A stretch of DNA of 11,951 bases from NCBI GenBank assembly GCA_012518475.1, contig JAAYSB010000001.1:1-11951 (forward strand), read 5' to 3'. Below the pieces are notes generated by a model. The model did not search any database. It was not told where the DNA came from and saw nothing but the letters and a program-made list of their open reading frames with translations. Made by a program: the position numbers and the translations under genes. Positions 6,864 to 11,951 of the stretch are shown one piece after another. Source of the stretch: Intrasporangiaceae bacterium. Its GTDB lineage: Bacteria > Actinomycetota > Actinomycetes > Actinomycetales > Dermatophilaceae. Numbering within the stretch: the first letter of the stretch is position 1; each line of letters begins with the position of its first letter.

Positions 6864-7001
6864 GTGAGCAAGCGTACGTTCCAGCCGAACAACCGCCGCC
6901 GGGCCAAGACCCACGGCTTCCGCCACCGCATGAGCACCCGGGCAGGCCGCGCCATTCTGGCTGCCCGCCGCCGGAAGGGCCGCTCCGAGCTGTCCGCCTG
7001 A
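6864..7001 (+). CDS. rpmH: 50S ribosomal protein L34
   Basis: A 45-codon gene starting at GTG 6864 and ending TGA 6999-7001. The product begins SKRTFQPNNRRRAKTHGFR and continues RMSTRAGRAILAARRRKGR, the near-invariant bL34 sequence, and is highly Arg/Lys-rich. The length is normal. The upstream Shine-Dalgarno is weak (GGACGAAAG). L34 is a late-assembling large-subunit protein that sits on 23S rRNA. rnpA begins 25 bp downstream, the near-universal bacterial pairing. Confidence 0.97.
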   Translation: MSKRTFQPNNRRRAKTHGFRHRMSTRAGRAILAARRRKGRSELSA

Positions 7002-7026
7002 CGAGCCTTCCACCTCAGGAGGCTCG

Positions 7027-7410
7027 GTGCTGGCTGCCCGGAACCGGTTGCGCACCGGTGCCGACTTCAGCGCAGTGACTCGGGCCCGTGGTGGAGCTCG
7101 TGCAGGATCACGGCTTCTCGTGGTGCACGCCAACCAGACCGATTCGCGAGCGGTTCGACCGCCGCGGGTCGGTTTTGTTGTGTCCAAGGCCGTCGGAGGT
7201 GCCGTGATCCGCAACCGCGTCAAGCGCCGGCTGCGTGCTCTCATGGCGACCCGCCTTCCGCTCGTGCCGGCCGGGGTCGACCTTGTCGTCCGAGCCCAGC
7301 CGGCCGCTGCCGACCTGGACTCGAGCGCCCTCGGCACCGAGCTCGACCGGCTCCTCGGTCAGGCGCTCGCCCGGGTGGTCCCGGCCCAGCCCTTCGGTGT
7401 CGGTGAGTGA
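7027..7410 (+). CDS. rnpA: Ribonuclease P protein component
   Basis: 127 aa protein cofactor of the RNase P ribozyme, which removes 5' leaders from pre-tRNAs. The conserved core is RVGFVVSKAVGGAVIRNRVK followed by RRLR (47-70), including the RNR motif that contacts the RNA. The N-terminal LAARNRLRTGADF is also typical. The GTG start at 7027 has an ideal AGGAGG (7016-7021) five bases upstream, which fixes the start. The stop overlaps the start of yidD, so the two are translationally coupled. Confidence 0.96.
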   Translation: MLAARNRLRTGADFSAVTRARGGARAGSRLLVVHANQTDSRAVRPPRVGFVVSKAVGGAVIRNRVKRRLRALMATRLPLVPAGVDLVVRAQPAAADLDSSALGTELDRLLGQALARVVPAQPFGVGE

Positions 7411-7826
7411 TGGCCGATCTCATGACCCGTGACCACAGCACCACCCCCAGCCCGGCAGACAAGGTCTGTGCAACGTGCGGTGGGCGGCGGTCCACGTCAC
7501 CGGAGTGGGTCGCCCAGGTCCGGTCGGGACTGCGCCCCGTAGGTCGGGTTCTGGCGTGGCCGTTCATCGCGCTCATCCGGGTCTATCAGCTCGTCATCAG
7601 CCCGCTCACCCCGCCGACCTGCCGCTACTACCCGTCCTGCAGCTCCTATGCGCTGACCGCCCTGCGACGGTTCGGCCCGCTCAAGGGAACCTGGCTCGCT
7701 GCCCGACGCGTTCTCTCCTGCCACCCCTGGGCGGCCGGTGGTGTGGACTACGTGCCTGAGGCACCGCATACCTGTTCGTGTTCAGGACCATCCGGTCCTG
7801 CCGCTCTCGATAAGGATCGACGTTGA
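7410..7826 (+). CDS. yidD: Membrane protein insertion efficiency factor YidD, N-terminally extended
   Basis: 138 aa from the ATG at 7410, whose A is the last base of the rnpA stop; a GTG at 7407 and an ATG at 7422 are alternatives. The YidD core (about 52-117) is clear: FIALIRVYQLVISPLTPPTC, RYYPSCSSYA (72-81), the LKGTWLAARRVLSCHPW segment with C104 and HPW 105-107, and GGVDYVPE. An amphipathic membrane-associated helix is expected near 45-65. YidD is found beside yidC and helps insertion of inner-membrane proteins. Most members are about 70-100 aa. Here an extra N-terminal part of about 45 aa carries a lone CATC (20-23), and a C-terminal tail has CSC (122-124). The stop overlaps the yidC TTG start. 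Confidence 0.93.
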   Translation: MADLMTRDHSTTPSPADKVCATCGGRRSTSPEWVAQVRSGLRPVGRVLAWPFIALIRVYQLVISPLTPPTCRYYPSCSSYALTALRRFGPLKGTWLAARRVLSCHPWAAGGVDYVPEAPHTCSCSGPSGPAALDKDRR

Positions 7827-9013
7827 TCGACTTCTTCCTCTCCCTGCTCGAGCCGATCAAGTGGTTGGTCGCGTGGATCATGTTCGGCTTCCACGAGGCC
7901 CTCACGGCGATCGGTATGCCGGCGGCCTCCGGGTGGACCTGGGCGCTGTCGATCGTCGGCCTCGTGATGGTCATGCGGATGCTGATGATCCCGTTGTTCG
8001 TCAAGCAGATTCACGCCTCCCGCAAGATGCAGCTCATCCAGCCCGAGCTGCAGAAGATCCAGAAGAAGTACAAGGACAAGAAGGATCCTGACTCGCGGCA
8101 GGCGATGACCGCCGAGACGATGGAGCTGTACAAGACCTCCGGCACCAATCCGTTCAGCTCGTGTCTGCCGATCCTGCTCCAGTCGCCGTTCTTCTTTGCG
8201 CTCTTCCGTGTGCTGTGGGAGCTCACCGACGTCGCCGAGGGACGTCGGCCGGGGATTGGACCGATCACGCAGGAGGTCGCTGCTCAGTTCGAGAGTGCCC
8301 AGCTCTTCGGGGCACAGCTCTCCGACATCTTCCTGCGCGCCGAGACGTGGAACACCCGCATCGTCACGGTCGTTCTCATCATCCTCATGTCGGCGACGAC
8401 GTTCATGACGCAGCACCAGCTGATGCGCAAGAACATGCCCGCTTCAGCCCTCGACAACCCCTTCGCCCGCCAGCAGAAGATGCTGCTCTATATCCTGCCG
8501 CTCGTCTTCGCCGTGTCCGGTGTGAACTTCCCGATCGGTGTGCTCATCTACTGGTTCACGACCAACCTGTGGTCGATGGTCCAGCAGTTCTACGTCATTC
8601 GCCGCATGCCGGCGCCGGGCTCGCCGGCCGAGAAGGCGATGCAGGAGCGCCGTCGTCGCCGCGGCAAGCCGATCAAGGAGCTCGTCCTGCCGGGGATGTC
8701 CTCCGACGACGATGACGAGGTCGAGGACGAGACACCGGTCGCCCGTCAGCGTCAGCAGCCCACAGGCAAGAAGCGCGCCAAGAAGAAGGGCCGAGGCCCG
8801 CAGGCCGTCGGTGGCTGGCCGGTCGAGCCGGACAGCGGCGTCGGTGATGAGGTCGATGCAGTCGCCGACCCCGTTGTCGATGCTGCCGACTCCCCGGCTG
8901 ATCCCGGGTCCGACAAGCCGGCCCAGCGAGCTCAGGGTCCGAAGGGTCAGCGCGGGACCCAGCCCCGGGGCGGGAAGAGCTCGAAGGCCCGCAAGCGCAA
9001 GAAGCGGCGCTGA
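7823..9013 (+). CDS. yidC: Membrane protein insertase YidC
   Basis: 396 aa member of the YidC/Oxa1/Alb3 family, which inserts membrane proteins alone or with SecYEG. Predicted membrane segments are about 12-30, 40-60, 110-135, 178-198 and 220-250. R52 (VMRMLMIPL) is placed as the conserved groove arginine. The cytoplasmic coiled hairpin KMQLIQPELQKIQKKYKDK lies at 68-86, and TSGTNPFSSCLPILLQSPFF at 105-124 is a family signature. The C-terminal 130 residues are soluble: acidic 294-303 (DDDDEVEDE), then strongly basic (KKRAKKKGR; last residues KARKRKKRR), a ribosome-binding type of tail. The TTG start at 7823 overlaps the yidD stop and has TAAGGA about 7 bases upstream. jag follows after 53 bp. 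Confidence 0.96.
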   Translation: MIDFFLSLLEPIKWLVAWIMFGFHEALTAIGMPAASGWTWALSIVGLVMVMRMLMIPLFVKQIHASRKMQLIQPELQKIQKKYKDKKDPDSRQAMTAETMELYKTSGTNPFSSCLPILLQSPFFFALFRVLWELTDVAEGRRPGIGPITQEVAAQFESAQLFGAQLSDIFLRAETWNTRIVTVVLIILMSATTFMTQHQLMRKNMPASALDNPFARQQKMLLYILPLVFAVSGVNFPIGVLIYWFTTNLWSMVQQFYVIRRMPAPGSPAEKAMQERRRRRGKPIKELVLPGMSSDDDDEVEDETPVARQRQQPTGKKRAKKKGRGPQAVGGWPVEPDSGVGDEVDAVADPVVDAADSPADPGSDKPAQRAQGPKGQRGTQPRGGKSSKARKRKKRR

Positions 9014-9066
9014 GCCCCGCTCGCGCCCACACACAGACTTTCGCCTACGACAAAGGAGAACCAACG

Positions 9067-9786
9067 ATGGCTACTGAGACTGACGGCACCACTGAACCTG
9101 TCGGCACTGCCGATGAGGCTGCCGCTGACCCGATCGCAGTCAATCCCGAGCCCGCGACGGATGCACCCGCCGAGGTCGATGAGTTCGTCGACAGCGCCGA
9201 GACCCTCGCTGCCGATGACACTGACGACGATGGCGCTGACGACGATGCACCGCAGGACGTGACCGACGCGGTGGGCAGCGAGGCCGCCGCAGCACCGGCG
9301 AAGAAGAGCAACCGCAAGGCGGCCCTGGAGGCCGAGGGTGACGTCGCTGCCGACTTCCTCGAGGGCCTGCTCGACATCTGCGACATCGACGGAGACATCG
9401 ACGTCGACATCGACGGAGACCGGGCTGCGGTCTCGATCGTCGACTCCGAGGAGGGCCGCGTACCCCGGCGCCTCGTCGGCCCCGACGGCAAGGTCCTCGA
9501 CGCGCTGCAGGAGCTGACCCGGCTCGCCGTGCAGACCGAGACCGGTGAGCGCAGCCGGCTCATGCTCGATGTCGCCGGACACCGCGCTGCGCGCAAGGCC
9601 GAGATCATCGACATCGCCCGCGGCGTCATCGAGGACGTGAAGAGCTCGGGTGACCAGATCGAGATGGACCCGATGACCGCGTTCGAGCGCAAGATCGTCC
9701 ACGACCAGGTGCTCGCCGCCGGTCTGCGCTCGGAGTCCGACGGCGTGGAGCCGCGACGCTTCGTCGTCGTCCTCCCCGCCGGCTGA
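9067..9786 (+). CDS. jag: Jag/KhpB-type RNA-binding protein (KH + R3H)
   Basis: 239 aa. Residues 1-77 are strongly acidic and Ala-rich and probably disordered. The KH-like domain is about 95-170 with strands DICDIDGDIDVDIDGDRAAV (103-122) and the loop VGPDGK (137-142) in the GxxG position. The R3H domain is about 195-239: MTAFERKIVH gives the R-x3-H pair (R208, H212), ending RRFVVVLPAG. Family members bind RNA and are linked to cell-envelope synthesis and division in Gram-positive bacteria. Translation starts at ATG 9067, with AAGGAG (9053-9058) 8 bases upstream. It keeps its usual place after yidC and before rsmG. Confidence 0.94.
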   Translation: MATETDGTTEPVGTADEAAADPIAVNPEPATDAPAEVDEFVDSAETLAADDTDDDGADDDAPQDVTDAVGSEAAAAPAKKSNRKAALEAEGDVAADFLEGLLDICDIDGDIDVDIDGDRAAVSIVDSEEGRVPRRLVGPDGKVLDALQELTRLAVQTETGERSRLMLDVAGHRAARKAEIIDIARGVIEDVKSSGDQIEMDPMTAFERKIVHDQVLAAGLRSESDGVEPRRFVVVLPAG

Positions 9787-9804
9787 CCTCGGCCTTTCTC
9801 GCGG

Positions 9805-9820
9805 TGTTTCACGTGAAACA
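9805..9820. promoter_or_regulatory. parS: parS centromere site
   Basis: TGTTTCACGTGAAACA is a perfect 16-bp palindrome identical to the consensus ParB-binding parS found near bacterial origins. It lies in the 78-bp gap between jag and rsmG, outside coding sequence, about 5 kb from the oriC box cluster. ParB loads here and, with ParA, segregates the new origins. Confidence 0.95.
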
Positions 9821-9864
9821 TCGCGTGATAGACAGAGCGCCCAGCAGGCGGCTGAGGGGCTGAC

Positions 9865-10584
9865 ATGATGGAGCGCATGACAGAGCGAGTCCCGTCCACG
9901 AGCACCGGGGCGCCGACCGCGGAGGGTACCGATCCGGTCGTCGCGGCGGGTGAGGCTCTGGCCGCACCACCGGCGCCGGCTTCTGCCGCACGTGTCTTCG
10001 GGGATCGCCTCGCACTGGCTGAACGCTATGCAGCCCATCTTGCCGACACCGGGATCAGTCACGGTCTCATCGGTCCGCGAGAGGTCCCGCGACTGTGGGA
10101 TCGGCACATCCTGAACTGCGCGGTCATCGCGGAGGTGATGGCCGAGGGGTCGAGTGTCATCGATGTCGGCAGCGGGGCTGGGCTTCCGGGGCTCTGCATC
10201 GCGCTGGCGAGGCAAGATCTGTCCGTCACTCTCGTCGAACCGATGGAGCGGCGGACAACGTGGTTGCAGACCGTCATCGATGATCTCGGGCTGGAGAATG
10301 TCACCGTTCGCCGTGGCCGCGCCGAAGAACTGCACGGACAGATCGAGGCCGACATCGTCACCGCCCGTGCTGTGGCAGCGCTGGACAAGCTTGCGCGCTG
10401 GTGCCTGCCACTCGTGCGACCCGGCGGCCGGCTCGTTGCGATGAAGGGATCCTCCGCCGAGCGAGAGATCGAGGCGGCCACGAAGGTGCTGCGACGGCTA
10501 CGGGCCGCCGGTTCGAGTGTGCAGGCCTGCGGCGCAGAGGTCCTCGAGGTCCCCACGACCATCGTGGTCGTGCGCAAGACGTAG
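9865..10584 (+). CDS. rsmG: 16S rRNA (guanine-N7) methyltransferase RsmG
   Basis: 239 aa from ATG 9865; starts at 9868 or 9877 are also possible. GAGGGG at 9854-9859 supports 9865 or 9868. The SAM-binding Rossmann motif is VIDVGSGAGLPGL (98-110), followed by the acidic strand VTLVEPMERR (121-130) and VTARAVAALDKL (165-176), all typical of RsmG/GidB. It methylates N7 of G527 (E. coli numbering) in 16S rRNA, and loss gives low-level streptomycin resistance in known species. Residues 1-40 are an Ala/Pro/Thr-rich N-terminal extension. It sits between parS and the reductase gene, in the classic rsmG-before-parAB position. Confidence 0.95.
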   Translation: MMERMTERVPSTSTGAPTAEGTDPVVAAGEALAAPPAPASAARVFGDRLALAERYAAHLADTGISHGLIGPREVPRLWDRHILNCAVIAEVMAEGSSVIDVGSGAGLPGLCIALARQDLSVTLVEPMERRTTWLQTVIDDLGLENVTVRRGRAEELHGQIEADIVTARAVAALDKLARWCLPLVRPGGRLVAMKGSSAEREIEAATKVLRRLRAAGSSVQACGAEVLEVPTTIVVVRKT

Positions 10585-10655
10585 CCACCGACCGCAGGGA
10601 ACCGAGCCCTACCGACCTTGTGCGGCCCGCGGTTCCGCAGTGGTCAGCCGAGGCA

Positions 10656-10661
10656 TACAGT
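10656..10661 (+). promoter_or_regulatory. -10 element of a leaderless-type promoter for the reductase gene
   Basis: TACAGT (TANNNT) ends six bases before the ATG at 10668, placing the expected transcription start on or next to the start codon. No Shine-Dalgarno precedes the ATG. I found no clear -35. Confidence 0.55.
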
Positions 10662-10667
10662 GGATCC

Positions 10668-11636
10668 ATGCTCGCCGCCTATGCCGCCCGCCAGTCCGCC
10701 GACGACCCGCTGTCCGGCCTCGAGGTGGGCGAGATCGAGCGGCCCACGGTCCCGGATGGGTGGATCAGAGTGCGGGTCAAGGCGGCGGCGCTCAACCACC
10801 ACGACATCTGGAGCCTGCGCGGAGTGGGTCTGCCGGCGGAGAGTCTGCCGATGATCCTCGGTTGTGACGCGGCCGGCGTCCTCGATGACGGCAGTGAGGT
10901 CCTCGTCCATGCGGTCATCTCCGATCCCATGTGGAAGGACGACGAGACACTGGACCCGAGGCGCTCACTGCTCTCCGAGGTCCACCCGGGAACCCTGGCC
11001 GAAGAGGTCTGGGTTCCCCAGCGCAACGTCGTCCCCAAGCCGGCCGAGCTGTCCTTCGAGCAGGCTGCCTGTCTGCCCACCTCGTGGCTGACCGCCTACC
11101 GGATGCTCTTCACCAACGGCAACGTCGCGCCCGGAGGTAGCGTGCTCGTCCAGGGCGCCGGCGGGGGCGTCGCCACGGCGCTCCTCCAGCTCGGTGCCGC
11201 CGCTGGACTGCGGATGTATGCCACCTCCCGGGACGAGGAGAAGGCTCAGCGCGCCCTCGAGCTCGGGGCGCACGCTGCCTTCGGCTCCGGTGAGCGCCTT
11301 CCCGAGCGCGTCGATGCCGTCATGGAGACCGTGGGTGCGGCCACCTGGTCGCATTCGGTCAACTCCCTCAAGCCCGGCGGGACCATCGTCATCTCCGGGG
11401 CAACCTCAGGTGATGCACCGAAGAAGGCAGAGCTGACGAAGATCTTCTTCAAGCAGCTTCGGGTTGTCGGCTCGACCATGGGCACGCGCTCCGAGCTGGA
11501 GCGGTTGACCCGGCTGGTGGCGACGCAGGGCATCAGCCCGACGATCGACTCGGTGCTTACGCTCGCTCAGGCTGCGGATGGTTTCGCCGCCATGGAGCGC
11601 GGCGATGTCGTGGGCAAGATCGTCTTCACGCTCTGA
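10668..11636 (+). CDS. Zinc-independent medium-chain dehydrogenase/reductase, quinone-oxidoreductase-like
   Basis: 322 aa from ATG 10668, chosen because the homologous N-terminus (LAAYAARQSADDPLSGLEV) starts here and a leaderless-type -10 precedes it; the longer frame upstream overlaps rsmG and is not credible. The GroES-like domain (1-130) has ALNHHDIWSLRG where zinc alcohol dehydrogenases carry a catalytic Cys, and GCDAAG (65-70) where they carry GHE, and it lacks the four-Cys structural-zinc lobe. The Rossmann motif is VQGAGGGVATALLQL (161-175). This points to an NAD(P)H-dependent quinone or enone reductase. The substrate cannot be told. It splits the usual rsmG-parA adjacency and probably has its own promoter. 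Confidence 0.88.
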   Translation: MLAAYAARQSADDPLSGLEVGEIERPTVPDGWIRVRVKAAALNHHDIWSLRGVGLPAESLPMILGCDAAGVLDDGSEVLVHAVISDPMWKDDETLDPRRSLLSEVHPGTLAEEVWVPQRNVVPKPAELSFEQAACLPTSWLTAYRMLFTNGNVAPGGSVLVQGAGGGVATALLQLGAAAGLRMYATSRDEEKAQRALELGAHAAFGSGERLPERVDAVMETVGAATWSHSVNSLKPGGTIVISGATSGDAPKKAELTKIFFKQLRVVGSTMGTRSELERLTRLVATQGISPTIDSVLTLAQAADGFAAMERGDVVGKIVFTL

Positions 11637-11698
11637 ACGCCACGCTCTGAACGCCACGTCTGAACGCCACGCTCTGAACGCCACGTCTGAACGCCACG
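11631..11698 (+). repeat. Five-copy tandem repeat overlapping the reductase stop codon
   Basis: Five units in a row: CTCTGAACGCCACG (11631), the same at 11645, TCTGAACGCCACG (11659), the 14-mer again at 11672, and the 13-mer at 11686. Units differ only by one leading C. The first unit contains the TGA stop of the reductase gene, so the array looks like slippage duplication of the 3' end. A degenerate half unit (CACGCTCTGA) follows near 11707. Confidence 0.9.
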
Positions 11699-11766
11699 AC
11701 CAGATGCACGCTCTGACCCCACGGTGTGACCCACTCGCCCCCGATGAGCAGCTATCGCTGCGCTCG

Positions 11767-11787
11767 ATGTCCACACACTTATCCACA
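11767..11787 (+). promoter_or_regulatory. DnaA box doublet upstream of the last gene
   Basis: ATGTCCACA (11767-11775, one mismatch) and perfect TTATCCACA (11779-11787) share a strand with a 3-bp spacer, 12-bp pitch. They lie 43 bp upstream of a -10-like TAGGCT and about 7 kb from oriC. Confidence 0.75.
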
Positions 11788-11829
11788 CCGGCCCGTCGTA
11801 CTCGTCTGGGTCGCACACGGCTGAACGGT

Positions 11830-11835
11830 TAGGCT
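11830..11835 (+). promoter_or_regulatory. -10 element of a leaderless-type promoter for the final gene
   Basis: TAGGCT (TANNNT) is followed after eight bases by GTG 11844 and ATG 11847 in the same frame, so transcription should begin at or next to the start codon. No ribosome binding site is present and no clear -35 was seen. Confidence 0.5.
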
Positions 11836-11843
11836 GGCACGCT

Positions 11844-11951
11844 GTGATGTCCCACGGTCCCCCCCACCTTGCACAGGCAGCTGCTTCGGAACGGGTTGCC
11901 CCCGGTCTGGGCTTCCCGGCACGCACGGAATCGGCCGCCGGTGAGCGTGCC
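11844..11951 (+). CDS. N-terminus of an unidentified protein, possibly ParA, cut by window edge
   Basis: From GTG 11844 or ATG 11847 the frame stays open to the window end (35 codons from the ATG). The visible part begins MSHGPPHLAQAAASERV and is Ala/Pro/Gly-rich, like the variable leader that often precedes the Walker domain in chromosomal ParA; the domain itself is outside the window. The ParA suggestion rests on position: after rsmG, same strand, with a parS nearby. The sequence alone does not identify it. A leaderless-type promoter and a DnaA-box doublet lie upstream. Confidence 0.45.
   Translation, partial: MMSHGPPHLAQAAASERVAPGLGFPARTESAAGERA

Noticed and set aside
9376..9420. Acidic DIDGDIDVDIDGD repeat in jag as an anomaly
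   Set aside because: This strand region is similarly acidic in actinobacterial homologues, so it is normal for the family.
8947..10335. 462-codon minus-strand open frame containing a DVSRETPRE stretch
   Set aside because: The peptide is only parS read in translation; the frame is antisense to jag and rsmG.
10599..10636. Possible terminator after rsmG (GGAACCG / CGGTTCC)
   Set aside because: Only a 7-bp stem with a loop of over 20 bases and no T-tract.
10401..10667. Upstream extension of the reductase frame into rsmG
   Set aside because: The homologous N-terminus starts at ATG 10668; the extension overlaps rsmG and has shadow-like composition.
11631..11698. CRISPR-like array
   Set aside because: Units are contiguous 13-14-mers with no spacers and no cas genes nearby; a simple tandem repeat.
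1..11951. tRNA, rRNA, insertion sequences, phage or defence genes
   Set aside because: I saw no transposase, integrase, terminal inverted repeats, tRNA-like or rRNA-like sequence; the window is conserved core chromosome.

Overview
This is the chromosomal replication-origin neighbourhood of a high-GC actinobacterium. The gene order (dciA-recF-gnd-dnaN-oriC-dnaA, then divergently rpmH-rnpA-yidD-yidC-jag-rsmG) is the classic actinobacterial origin layout, and gnd between dnaN and recF is typical of the group. GC-rich codons, GTG/TTG starts, leaderless-type promoters and TTGTCCACA/TTATCCACA DnaA boxes agree. A member of Micrococcales (Intrasporangiaceae, Dermacoccaceae or relatives) is my best guess, but it rests on general resemblance only.

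Minus-strand arm (1-6332, read right to left from dnaA): dnaA (GTG start), a 725-bp intergenic region that is the probable oriC, dnaN, a 68-bp gap with a perfect hairpin, gnd with an unusual Lys/Ala/Thr-rich C-terminal tail, recF, and the start of dciA, which is cut by the window edge. dciA and recF overlap by 4 bp.

Central divergent region (6333-6863): dnaA and rpmH fire outward from here. It holds a good dnaA promoter with a perfect DnaA box just downstream of the predicted start point, two more DnaA boxes, a strong hairpin with a direct-repeat pair beside it, and a good rpmH promoter followed by a leader of about 235 nt.

Plus-strand arm (6864-11951): rpmH, rnpA, yidD and yidC are tightly packed, followed by jag (KH/R3H RNA-binding protein), a perfect 16-bp parS, rsmG, a zinc-less medium-chain reductase on its own leaderless-type promoter, a short tandem-repeat patch, a DnaA-box doublet, and the first 35 codons of a gene that by position may be parA.

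The genes cover initiation (DnaA), helicase recruitment (DciA), processivity (DnaN), gap repair (RecF), ribosome/RNase P production (RpmH, RnpA, RsmG), membrane insertion (YidC, YidD) and segregation (parS, probable ParA). I see no new multi-gene system. The most notable non-textbook signals are four same-strand DnaA-box doublets with an identical 12-bp pitch, one of them far from oriC at the presumed parA promoter; the histone-like tail on Gnd; and the tandem repeat that starts in the reductase stop region.
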